NCBI GenBank assembly: GCA_020633335.1
Contig: JACKDU010000002.1
Span: 434,001-498,000, forward strand
Direction of reading: 5' to 3'
Length of the DNA: 64,000 nt
Origin: Myxococcales bacterium
Lineage (GTDB): Bacteria > Myxococcota_A > Polyangia > Nannocystales > Nannocystaceae
The notes beneath the pieces were generated by a model. It did not search any database. It was not told the origin of the DNA and worked only from the letters and a program-made list of their open reading frames with translations. This document shows, in pieces, positions 48,149 through 56,002 of this stretch. A program made the translations under genes and the position numbers. The number at the start of each line of letters is the position of its first letter. Within the stretch, counting starts at the first letter, position 1.

Positions 48149-49000
48149 TCAGGGATCGAGGACGTGGAGCGGGTGGCGGAGGCGGACGCCGAGGAGCTCC
48201 CCGAGGCGGCGGTTGGCGACCCGCTTGCCGTGGACCTGCCCGTCGCTCGGCGCCCGCTCCCAGCGCGGCGGCGGCTCGCCACGGGCCTCGGCGAGGAGCG
48301 CGTACATCTCGCGCCGCGGCCGGTGATCGTCGTCGCAGACGTGGATCAGCGCCGAGAGCTCCGGCGGCGCGTCGACAGCCGCGAGGACCGCGGCGAGCGC
48401 GTCATCGCGGTGGATCAAGTTGGTCGCCTGCATGCCGTCGCCGGCGAGGATCGCCGTCGGATCGTCGCGGTAGATCCGGCCGAGGCCGCGCCCGGGGCCG
48501 TAGAGCCCGGCGAGGCGGAGGATCACCCAGGGGATCCCGAGGCGCCCGCAGAGCTCCTGGACGACCGCCTCGCCCTCGCGCTGGACCCGACCGCGCTCGC
48601 TCTCCGGCCAGCGCGCGTCGTCCTCGTCGACCCAACCCTCGGCGTCGGCGAGCGCCGAGGTCGACGAGGTGTAGACCACCCGCCGGGGCGGCCGCGCCGC
48701 GAGGGCCTCGAGGAGGCGGCGGGCGCCGTCGACGTAGAGCGCCCGGCGATCCTGGCCGCGACCGGCCGCGTAGCAGAGGACCAGCGCCTGGGCGCCCTCC
48801 AGGGCCCCTCGGACGTCCTCCGCGGAGGCGTGGAGGAGATCCAGCGCCCGCGCCTCGACCCCGGGCGGCGCGCCCTCGAGGACGCCGTCGCGGGTCGTCG
48901 CGATCACCGGCCGTGTGCTGCCGAGCGCGCGCGCGACCTCGCGCCCGAGGAAGCCGGCGCCGACCACCGCCGCCTTCGCTTGCGAGGCCACCTCCATCAC
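48149..49000 (-). CDS. NAD(P)-dependent SDR, YeeZ-like
   Basis: The 283-residue protein has the Rossmann motif VVGAGFLGREVARAL and follows an atypical SDR plan: ALVLCYAAGRGQDR, RRVVYTSSTSALADAEG, WVDEDDARWPESERGRVQ, then WVILRLAGLYGPGR and NLIHRDDALAAVLAAVD. This resembles the YeeZ/NAD-dependent epimerase branch. The substrate is not known. It is convergent with the epimerase gene 18 bases away, and ends the 49.7-48.1 kb minus-strand pair. Confidence 0.88.
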   Translation of the reverse strand: MMEVASQAKAAVVGAGFLGREVARALGSTRPVIATTRDGVLEGAPPGVEARALDLLHASAEDVRGALEGAQALVLCYAAGRGQDRRALYVDGARRLLEALAARPPRRVVYTSSTSALADAEGWVDEDDARWPESERGRVQREGEAVVQELCGRLGIPWVILRLAGLYGPGRGLGRIYRDDPTAILAGDGMQATNLIHRDDALAAVLAAVDAPPELSALIHVCDDDHRPRREMYALLAEARGEPPPRWERAPSDGQVHGKRVANRRLGELLGVRLRHPLHVLDP

Positions 49001-49016
49001 GCCGCCTCCAACCTGT

Positions 49017-49706
49017 CTAAAAGGTCACCCCGGCGCCGACCATGAGATCGTAGCGAGGGATCAGGTAGCGGGGCCCGAGGACGACGTCGAAGTGGGGGAT
49101 CGCCGCCCAGATCAGGAGGCGGTCGTTGACCACCAGCTTGCTCGTGACCCCCGCCTGGATGTCGGCGCCGTGGATCCCCCGGTAGCCGCGCCAGGCCGCG
49201 AGGTGGTAGCCGAGGGCGACGTTCGGCGAGATGTAGAAGCCGAGGCCCTTGACCACCTGGATATCCCACGAGAACTTCGGCGCCAGGACCAGGCCGAAGT
49301 AGCCGCGGCCGAGGAGCTCCTCCTGGGCGAGGAGCCCCAGCGCCGGCCCGCGGGCGCGGCCGCTGAAGTGGACGCCGATCTCCTGCGAGACCTTGAACGC
49401 GCCGCCGCAGCCCCAGGCGCCGCGGAAGAGCGGATCGTCGAAGAGCGGGCCGATGTAGTAGCTGCCCTGGTAGCACTGGCCGCGGGAGATGCCGAAGGAG
49501 GGACCGACGCCGACCTGGAGGTAGATCGGGCGGGTCCCCTCGCGCAGCGCCGCCGGTCGATCACCGGCGGCCGCGTCGCCGCCGACCAGGCCGAGCGCGA
49601 GCGCCGACGCGAGCCCCAGCGCCCGCGCGATCCGGGCCGAAGGGCGCCGCCTCAGGCGCCGAGAGAGCGGCGGCGGTGAAGTGGCTGCGAGGGCGGCGAG
49701 GGGCAT
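49017..49706 (-). CDS. Outer-membrane-barrel-like hypothetical protein
   Basis: The 229-residue protein begins at MPLAALAATSPPPLS; a longer frame exists but lacks signal-like sequence. The N-terminus has a signal peptide after an Arg-rich stretch (ARALGLASALALGLVGGDAAA). The mature part has alternating amphipathic strands (YLQVGVGPSFGIS, YYIGPLFDDPLF, GYFGLVLAPKFSWDIQ, YDLMVGAGVTF), ending with an aromatic residue as barrels often do. It is probably a small outer-membrane barrel. I recognise no family. Confidence 0.72.
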   Translation of the reverse strand: MPLAALAATSPPPLSRRLRRRPSARIARALGLASALALGLVGGDAAAGDRPAALREGTRPIYLQVGVGPSFGISRGQCYQGSYYIGPLFDDPLFRGAWGCGGAFKVSQEIGVHFSGRARGPALGLLAQEELLGRGYFGLVLAPKFSWDIQVVKGLGFYISPNVALGYHLAAWRGYRGIHGADIQAGVTSKLVVNDRLLIWAAIPHFDVVLGPRYLIPRYDLMVGAGVTF

Positions 49707-50018
49707 GTGCGCGTGTTCGACCGCGATCGGTCGACGGGCCTCAAGTCTCGCACAATCGAGGGAGCGCGAGCACCAACCTCGGCCGCGTTGGTTTGCTGAG
49801 GACCGCGCGCCACCGTACACTCATCGGCCGTGGTCGTGCTTCGTCTGGTCCTCCGGGCGCCGCGAGCCCTGCCAGCGCGGACCTGCTCCGGCGCGGCTGA
49901 GGTCACCACGCACGGGCTGCGCGCAGGGGCCCCGCTCCCGCCCAGAGTCCGCGCCGGAGCCCGCTCCTCCGCCCCCTCCGGGGCGCCCCCTCGCTCCCAA
50001 GCGTCGCGCTAGGTCGGG
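49707..50018. other. Intergenic region between divergent genes
   Basis: This 312-base gap has no convincing gene. ACCAAC (49772-49777) and GTTGGT (49787-49792) form a small inverted repeat with a 9-base loop, perhaps an operator. Promoters for both sides must lie here. Confidence 0.5.
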
Positions 50019-50708
50019 ATGGAGAGCGAGCCCCAGATCGACGCGATCGACGCGCCCTCCCCGAGCGAGGCGCGGGCGAGCCGCGACCTCGCCCGCCTCG
50101 CCCGCCAGCGCCGGCAGCTCGCGGCCCGCGACGCGAACCGCCTCCGTCGCCGCCACCGGATCGCCCTCGGGATCACCTGGGTCGCGCTGACCTTCACCCT
50201 CACCGCGCTGGTGCTCGCCGGCCGCGACTCCTACCTCGCCGCCGAGGCGCTCTTCATCACCGTCGTGATCTCGGTGATCACGCTCCCCCTCCTCGCCCGC
50301 ACGGCCCTGCCGGAGTGGCTGATCGAGCGGACCCTTCGGGCAGGTGATCGCGACGCCGCGCTGGCGACCGGACACCTCAGCCCGCGCCTCGCCGCCCTCG
50401 TCGAGTCCACGCGGATCCTCCGGCTGGCGATCGAGTCGGCGGATCGGCGGGACAGCGACGCCGCCCGCGGCGTCTGGGCCTGGATCGCCGAGGTCCGCGA
50501 GCTCCCCTACGCGGACCAGCAGGTGCTCGCCGAGCTCGGGCTCTCGGTCGGCGGGATCGAGGCGGTCCTCCTCGCCGATGAGCCCGAGTCGGGTGAGCCC
50601 GCGACCGTCCCCGCCGAGCGTCGCCGCCGCGAGATGGAGGTGATGGCCGAGCAGCTCGAGGGCTTCGAAAGCGCGCTCCTCCGCCATAACCCGGGCCCCT
50701 ACCGTTGA
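50019..50708 (+). CDS. Hypothetical protein with two membrane helices
   Basis: The 229-residue protein has an Arg-rich helical N-terminus (ARASRDLARLARQRRQLAAR, about residues 18-38), two membrane helices (RIALGITWVALTFTLTALVL and EALFITVVISVITLPLLA) and a soluble helical C-terminal half. No family is recognised. It lies about 130 bases before another hypothetical on the same strand. Confidence 0.72.
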   Translation: MESEPQIDAIDAPSPSEARASRDLARLARQRRQLAARDANRLRRRHRIALGITWVALTFTLTALVLAGRDSYLAAEALFITVVISVITLPLLARTALPEWLIERTLRAGDRDAALATGHLSPRLAALVESTRILRLAIESADRRDSDAARGVWAWIAEVRELPYADQQVLAELGLSVGGIEAVLLADEPESGEPATVPAERRRREMEVMAEQLEGFESALLRHNPGPYR

Positions 50709-50838
50709 CCTCGAGCGACGGCGCCAGCGCCGCGATCGCGCGCCTTTCGAGCTCGAGGGCCGGAGGGGGCTGTCGCAGGTCGTCGTCGACGGGGCCCCTT
50801 GCCGCCCGGAGCTTGGTGCTTAAACCCTCTCCCACGCC

Positions 50839-51774
50839 ATGAGCTTGACCGTCTCGTCCGCCGTCACCCACGCTCTCCCCGCGCTCGCGGACGGGCCGAC
50901 CATCGATCTGACGGAGGTCCAGAGCGACCTCGAGGCGGTCGCCCGCGACGTCGTCGCCGCCCGCCGCCGCGGCCTCCGGCTCCTCGACGCGGTCGACGAT
51001 CCAGCCTTCCCCAGCCTCCGCACCTTCCACCTCGGGATCCGCGACGCCCTCTTCCTCGAGATCCCGAGCGAGCTCGATCCCTGGATTCAGGCGGTCACCG
51101 ACGGGCCCGCGGCGGTCGAGGGCGCGGCCGTCGATCACCTCCAGCGCATGCTCGTCGGCGCCGCCCAGGGGCGCGGGACCTCGGACGTCAGCGAGCTGGC
51201 CGAGCTCCAGCAGGCGCTCGCCGAGCTCCTCGTCTTTGAGGCGCTGCGCCTCCAGCTCCTGGTCATCGCCCTCGGCAGCGAGGAGTACGAGACCGTCGGC
51301 GGCGAGGAGGCCGACCTCGACGCGATCGCCTGGGCCGAGGTCGAGGCGCTCCTTCACCGCCCCGAGCTCGATGATCCCGAGGTCCGCCCCCTCCACCTCC
51401 TGCGGGCGACCGCCAGCGTCTCGCTCGCCCGCGACGCCGCCGAGCGGGCCGAGGCCCTCCGCCTCGCTGGCCCCGATCTCCGCGACGAGGTGCGGATGCG
51501 AGCCCGCCTCCGCGCGGCCCTCCGCGAGCTCCGCCTCGCCGAGTCGGTGCTCCTCGAGAACGCGCTCGCCTCGCTCCTCGGCGGCGAGCGCCGCGAGCTC
51601 ACGGATCTCCAGGCCGAGCGCCCGCTCGCGCTCGACGGCCTCTCGCGGCAGGCGATGGATCAGCGGGTCTCGCGGGGTCGGCGTGCGCTGACCCGGGCCA
51701 AGCAGGGCTGGCCGCAGCGCCGCCGCCCGGCGCTCTTTGACCTCCTCCGCCGGCCGAACGCGGCCTCGCTTTGA
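50839..51774 (+). CDS. Hypothetical helical protein
   Basis: The 311-residue soluble protein is nearly all helix and Leu/Ala/Glu/Arg-rich, with coiled-coil-like stretches (ELQQALAELLVFEALRLQLL, AALRELRLAESVLLENALAS). The C-terminus is basic (RRALTRAKQGWPQRRRPALF). There is no signal peptide. I recognise no family. The codon use is normal for the region. It ends 38 bases before lspA. Confidence 0.72.
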   Translation: MSLTVSSAVTHALPALADGPTIDLTEVQSDLEAVARDVVAARRRGLRLLDAVDDPAFPSLRTFHLGIRDALFLEIPSELDPWIQAVTDGPAAVEGAAVDHLQRMLVGAAQGRGTSDVSELAELQQALAELLVFEALRLQLLVIALGSEEYETVGGEEADLDAIAWAEVEALLHRPELDDPEVRPLHLLRATASVSLARDAAERAEALRLAGPDLRDEVRMRARLRAALRELRLAESVLLENALASLLGGERRELTDLQAERPLALDGLSRQAMDQRVSRGRRALTRAKQGWPQRRRPALFDLLRRPNAASL

Positions 51775-51811
51775 GCGGTGGTCGGCGGTGGGCTATCCTC
51801 CGCCAGCCCCG

Positions 51812-52378
51812 ATGACCGCCGAGACGCTGACTGAGACTGCCGCCGCCGCCGCCGCCGAGCCGAAGCGCGCCCCTCGCCTCATCCTCACCGGGGTCGTCGC
51901 CGCCCTCGTGCTCGCCCTCGATCTCGGGTCGAAGGCCTGGGCCTGGGAGAACCTCCGCTTCCTCCCCAAGCGAGTGATGGTCGAGGGCTTCTTCCAGCTC
52001 GAGTTCGCCTTCAACACCGGCTCGGCCTTCGGCTTCCTCCGCTCGGCCTCGTGGTCGCGGATCTTCTTCATCGCCATCACGATCGCCGCGGTGATCTACA
52101 TGGTCCGCCTGGCGCTCACCCTGCCGGCCCGCTTCATCAGCGGCTACATGGCGGTCGCGCTGATCATCGGCGGCGCCCTCGGCAACCTCCACGACCGCTT
52201 CTTCCGACTCCTCGGCGGCAAGCACGGGGTCGTCGACTTCCTCGTCTTCTACTACTGGCCGGGCAAGCGCTGGCCGGCCTTCAACGTCGCCGACGTCGCC
52301 CTGGTCGCCGGCGTGATCCTCTTCATGATCTACCTCCGACGCCACGGCGCCGCCCTCGACGGGGCAGCCCGGCGCTAG
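51812..52378 (+). CDS. lspA: Signal peptidase II, copy 1
   Basis: The 188-residue aspartic membrane protease cuts signal peptides of lipoproteins after Lgt has lipidated the Cys. The catalytic Asps are in GGALGNLHDRFF and FNVADVALVAG. Four hydrophobic helices are visible. The N-terminus has the extra Glu/Ala-rich stretch MTAETLTETAAAAAAEP. It lies 41 bases upstream of lgt. A second lspA follows lgt. Confidence 0.94.
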   Translation: MTAETLTETAAAAAAEPKRAPRLILTGVVAALVLALDLGSKAWAWENLRFLPKRVMVEGFFQLEFAFNTGSAFGFLRSASWSRIFFIAITIAAVIYMVRLALTLPARFISGYMAVALIIGGALGNLHDRFFRLLGGKHGVVDFLVFYYWPGKRWPAFNVADVALVAGVILFMIYLRRHGAALDGAARR

Positions 52379-52419
52379 CGAGCGCGCGCTCGAGCGCGAG
52401 CGCCCCGAGCCCCCACGAG

Positions 52420-53301
52420 ATGCACCCGATCCTCCTCGAAGACACCTGGATCGGCGACCTCCACGGCTACGGGACGATGGTCCTCCTCGGCGGCCTCTGC
52501 CTCGCGCCGGGGCTCTGGTGGGACGCCAAGCGCCGGGGGATGCCGGGCGAGCTCCTCCTCGACTTCTACATCGTCCTGGTGGTCGGCTGCTTCGTCGGCG
52601 GCCGCCTCCTCGACGTCCTCAGCCGGCCCGCGGTCTTCCTCGCCGAGCCGATGCGGATCTTCAGCGGCCAGGAGAACTTCGTCTTCTACGGCTCGCTCTT
52701 CGGCGTCCTCCTCGGCTTCGTCTGGCTCGCCCGCCGCTACCGGAGGCCGGTCGCCGACGTCGCTGACCTCCTCGCGCCGTGGATCGGCGTCGGCCACGGG
52801 GTCGCGCGGGTCGGCTGCTACTTCGCCGGCTGCTGCTTCGGCGCGCCGGTGGTCGGCGATCCCGCGTGGGCGCTCCACTTCCCGCCGGGCTCGATCGCGT
52901 TTGACGGCGGCGAGGTCGCCCACGCGGGCGCGCACACGGTCGGCCTCTTCCCGGTCCAGCTCGCCGAGGTCGTCGGCCTCGAGGTGATCGGCCTCTCGCT
53001 GGTCGCCACCCGGGTGCTCCGCGGCGTCGAGAGCCGCTGGCGGATGTCGGCGCGCTACGCCCTGCTCTACGGCGGCCTCCGGATGGTGACCGAGCTCTTC
53101 CGCGGCGATCACTCGCGCAACCACCTCTTCACCGTCGAATTCCCCGGCCTCGCCGATCTCCTCCGGCTCCCGGCCGACCAGCCCTTCCTCCTCTCGACCT
53201 CGCAGCTCGTCAGCCTCGCGCTGATCGCCTGGGGCGCGGCGGTGATCATCCGGACCCGTCGGGCCGAGCATGCGCTATCCTCCGCCGACCGCCGCCCATG
53301 A
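52420..53301 (+). CDS. lgt: Prolipoprotein diacylglyceryl transferase
   Basis: The 293-residue membrane enzyme transfers diacylglycerol to the lipobox Cys. It has GCFVGGRLLDVL, ENFVFYGSLFG, the VARVGCYFAGCCFGAP motif (the Lgt signature around the conserved Arg) and YGGLRMVTELFRGDH. Seven helices are expected. The usual HPSQLYE motif appears as LFPVQLAEVVG. The ATG at 52420 fits the family start. The stop overlaps the second lspA. Confidence 0.92.
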   Translation: MHPILLEDTWIGDLHGYGTMVLLGGLCLAPGLWWDAKRRGMPGELLLDFYIVLVVGCFVGGRLLDVLSRPAVFLAEPMRIFSGQENFVFYGSLFGVLLGFVWLARRYRRPVADVADLLAPWIGVGHGVARVGCYFAGCCFGAPVVGDPAWALHFPPGSIAFDGGEVAHAGAHTVGLFPVQLAEVVGLEVIGLSLVATRVLRGVESRWRMSARYALLYGGLRMVTELFRGDHSRNHLFTVEFPGLADLLRLPADQPFLLSTSQLVSLALIAWGAAVIIRTRRAEHALSSADRRP

Positions 53302-53858
53302 CCGCCCCCGCGTCCGAACGTGATCCCAAGAGAGCCCGCCGGGTCACCGCTGCGCTCGTCCTCGCCGCGGCCTCGCTCGCCCTCGACCTCGGGACCAAGG
53401 CCTGGGTCTGGGACAAGCTCCGCGGGCAGCCGGCGGAGACCGTGATCGACGGGGTGCTCTACCTCGAGTTCTCGTTCAACACCGGCTCGGCCTTCGGGCT
53501 CTTCGGCGGCCAGGACTTCGCCCGCCCCTTCTTCATCGTCGTCACCCTGGTGACCGTCGCCTACATGGCGCTCCTCCTCCGCAAGCTGCCGACCGATCGC
53601 CTCTACGGCCACCTGGCGATCGGCCTGGTGATCGGCGGCGCCCTCGGCAACCTCCACGATCGCCTGATCCGCGCGCTCGAGATCGGCGGCGAGCTCCGCC
53701 ACGGGGTCGTCGACTGGATCCTCGTCTACTACCTGCCGGGGCGCCCCTGGCCGAACTTCAACATCGCCGACGCGGCCCTCGTCGCCGGCGTCGGCCTCCT
53801 CCTGCCCTACCTCCTCCTCCACGCCGAGCCGAGGCCCGCGCCCAAGGCGGAGTCCTAG
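53298..53858 (+). CDS. lspA: Signal peptidase II, copy 2
   Basis: The 186-residue paralogue of the protein at 51812-52378 keeps both Asps (GGALGNLHDRLI, FNIADAALVAG) and the FNTGSAFGLF segment. Between them it has a longer loop, RALEIGGELRHGVVDW. The start overlaps lgt as ATGA. Two LspA enzymes could serve different lipoprotein sets or different stages. A hairpin follows the stop. Confidence 0.93.
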   Translation: MTAPASERDPKRARRVTAALVLAAASLALDLGTKAWVWDKLRGQPAETVIDGVLYLEFSFNTGSAFGLFGGQDFARPFFIVVTLVTVAYMALLLRKLPTDRLYGHLAIGLVIGGALGNLHDRLIRALEIGGELRHGVVDWILVYYLPGRPWPNFNIADAALVAGVGLLLPYLLLHAEPRPAPKAES

Positions 53859-53871
53859 GCGCGCTCGAAGA

Positions 53872-53891
53872 CCCTGTCCTCAAGGACAGGG
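53872..53891. terminator. Bidirectional terminator between lspA and pgsA
   Basis: CCCTGTCCT (53872-53880) and AGGACAGGG (53883-53891) are a perfect 9-base inverted repeat separated by two bases. The two genes converge here. Confidence 0.6.
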
Positions 53892-53926
53892 CCCCCGTAC
53901 CAGCGCCCGCGCCGGGAGGCGCGCGC

Positions 53927-54526
53927 TCACTCCGAGCGCTGGTTGGCCAGCGCCTGGCCGAAGCCGACGGTGTACTGGACCGCCGAGACCACCGAGGCGA
54001 TCAGCGAGATCCCGAGGGTGATGAGGCCGACCTTGTTGAAGTCGACCCACTGGTCCGTACCCAGCATGCGGTAGGGGTAGTGGACCAGGAGGAAGCAGAT
54101 CCCGATCAGCTGGAAGACCGTCTTCGCCTTGCCGCCCGCGCCCGCCGCGATCACCACGCCCTCGGAGGACGCGAGCGAGCGGAGCCCGGAGATGTAGAAC
54201 TCGCGGGAGAGCAGGAGGACGACGATCCAGGCCGGCACCCGGCCGTCGGCGACCAGGTAGATCAGCAGGGCCGCGACCATGATCTTGTCGGCCAGCGGAT
54301 CGACGAACTTGCCGAAGACAGTGACCAGCCCCGCCCGCCGCGCGAGGACCCCGTCGACGAGATCGAGGACCGACGCGACCACGAAGATCAGCATCGCGTA
54401 GACGCACTTGTAGGGGTCGGTCTTGTCGACCAGGAGGAGCACCGGCGGGATCAGGAAGACCCGACCGATGGTGATCATGTTCGGGAGGTTGAGGACCTCC
54501 CGCTTGAAGCGTTCGAAGCGCTTCAT
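53927..54526 (-). CDS. pgsA: CDP-diacylglycerol-glycerol-3-phosphate phosphatidyltransferase
   Basis: The 199-residue membrane enzyme makes phosphatidylglycerolphosphate. The CDP-alcohol motif DLVDGVLARRAGL...GKFVDPLADK is complete (DxxDG-xxAR-x8-G-x3-D-x3-D), near residues 55-80. Six hydrophobic helices are expected. It overlaps the AIM24-like gene start/stop by four bases (54523-54526). Confidence 0.95.
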   Translation of the reverse strand: MKRFERFKREVLNLPNMITIGRVFLIPPVLLLVDKTDPYKCVYAMLIFVVASVLDLVDGVLARRAGLVTVFGKFVDPLADKIMVAALLIYLVADGRVPAWIVVLLLSREFYISGLRSLASSEGVVIAAGAGGKAKTVFQLIGICFLLVHYPYRMLGTDQWVDFNKVGLITLGISLIASVVSAVQYTVGFGQALANQRSE

Positions 54527-55188
54527 GGGCGCTTCCCCTCGTCGGTCGCCGCCGCCCCGTCGCGTCGGAGGTCGATGAGGAGCGCCCCCTCGCCCTCACA
54601 GCGGAGCTGCCGGAGCTCGGGCTCGCCGATCGCGACGATGTCGCCGATCCAGCCGAGGAGCGCCCCCGGATCGACCCGCTGCGAGCGCCCGGGGGCGACC
54701 TTCACCGCCAGGAGGTCGCCCTGGGCCCGCAGCGCCAGGACCCCGTCGCCGGCGACCCGGGCGAAGAGCGCGCCTTCCGGCGCGTCGTCGTGGCGGGTGC
54801 CCGGGAGCGCGCCGAGCTCCCAGTGGAGCGAGGGCTCGGCCGCCCAGAGCGCGTCCTCGCGGAGGTAGCAGCGATCGCGGCGGAGGCGGGTGATGTAGAA
54901 GGCTCCGGGCCCGCGGGCGAAGACCACCGTCCCCTGCCCGTCGACCAGCGCCAGCGGCCCGGGTCCGAGCTCGACCCCGCCGGGGCCCCGCCGCGGCAGG
55001 CGGCGGATCCGGAGGCCGTCGCCGATCAGCGCCGCCGCGTCGACCCGGACGAGCATCGCCGGATCGACGTCGAGGACCAGGTGACCGCCCTCCAGGAGGG
55101 AGATCGAGCGCCCCGCCTCAGCCCCCCGAAGGAGGCGGGCGACGGCGAGCTCGGTGAGGCCAGCGATCTCAGGCTCTGCGAAGCGCAC
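54523..55188 (-). CDS. AIM24-like hypothetical protein
   Basis: The 221-residue soluble protein is strand-rich and has the patterns of AIM24/TIGR00266-type proteins in its second half: GALFARVAGDGVLALRA, LLAVKVAPGRSQRVDPGALL and LRCEGEGALLIDLRRD. AIM24-type folds are double beta-barrels with unclear function. The first half is less typical. It is translationally coupled to pgsA. Confidence 0.55.
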   Translation of the reverse strand: MRFAEPEIAGLTELAVARLLRGAEAGRSISLLEGGHLVLDVDPAMLVRVDAAALIGDGLRIRRLPRRGPGGVELGPGPLALVDGQGTVVFARGPGAFYITRLRRDRCYLREDALWAAEPSLHWELGALPGTRHDDAPEGALFARVAGDGVLALRAQGDLLAVKVAPGRSQRVDPGALLGWIGDIVAIGEPELRQLRCEGEGALLIDLRRDGAAATDEGKRP

Positions 55189-55255
55189 GCGGGCCGAGCC
55201 TACCGCGAACCATCGGGCGCCTCCACACCGAAGCGCGCGAAAATTCGGGCGTTCC

Positions 55256-55930
55256 TCACTCGGCGATCTGCCGCGTCGGCACCTCGCTCGCCTCGCCGGC
55301 GCTCTGGAGGAGGCGGTCGTAGCCGTAGTAGCGGCGGAGCACCGCCCGGACGTAGGCCCGCACCCCCGGGTAGGGCGGCACCCCGGCGTGCTTCTGGACC
55401 GCCCCCGCGCCCGCGAAGTAGGCCGCGAGGACGAGGACGAGATCGCCGTTGAAGCGGTTGGCGAGGAGGCGGAGGAAGCGGGCGCCGCCGTAGATGCTCT
55501 GGCGGGGATCGAAGGGCCGCTGGACCCCGAGGAAGCGGGCGGTCGCCGGCATCAGCTGGGTCAGGCCGATCGCCCCGGCGCCCGACACCGCGTTCGGCCG
55601 GAAGCGGCTCTCGGTGTGGATCAGCGCCCGCAGGAGCGCCTCCGGCAGCTGATAGAGCTGGGCCGCCCCGCGGATATGCCGCTCGTAGCGGCGCATCCGC
55701 TCGTCGTCGAGGGGATAGACGTCCGCCTCGGCCGCGCCCTCCTCGTCGGTCTGGCGGCGGTAGGCGCCCTCCCAGCCGCCGCGCGGTCCGCCGGCGACCG
55801 CGACCACGTGGACCACGCCGTCGGCGTCGGTGTAGCGGGCGTAGGTCGGCGTCGCCGCCTCGGCCACCCCGCCGAGCGCGAGGCTCAGCGCGAGCCCGCC
55901 GACCACCAGCCCTCGAGCGCCCCCGATCAT
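55256..55930 (-). CDS. Lytic transglycosylase (SLT) with DUF4124-like N-terminus
   Basis: The 224-residue exported protein starts MIGGARGLVVGGLALSLAL; an open frame upstream is antisense to nadB and was excluded. The short ARYTDADGVVHVVAVAG segment resembles the DUF4124 family. The SLT domain has ALIHTESRFRPNAVSGAGA (Glu about residue 112), IGLTQLMPATARFLGV and AAYFAGAGAVQKH. It should cut peptidoglycan glycan strands. It is divergent from nadB, with about 70 bases between. Confidence 0.9.
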   Translation of the reverse strand: MIGGARGLVVGGLALSLALGGVAEAATPTYARYTDADGVVHVVAVAGGPRGGWEGAYRRQTDEEGAAEADVYPLDDERMRRYERHIRGAAQLYQLPEALLRALIHTESRFRPNAVSGAGAIGLTQLMPATARFLGVQRPFDPRQSIYGGARFLRLLANRFNGDLVLVLAAYFAGAGAVQKHAGVPPYPGVRAYVRAVLRRYYGYDRLLQSAGEASEVPTRQIAE

Positions 55931-56002
55931 CGGCGGAGGATAGCAGCTCCGGACCCGGGCTATCGCAAGCGATCGCCGCCTGCTACCCTCGAACGCGCTC
56001 CC

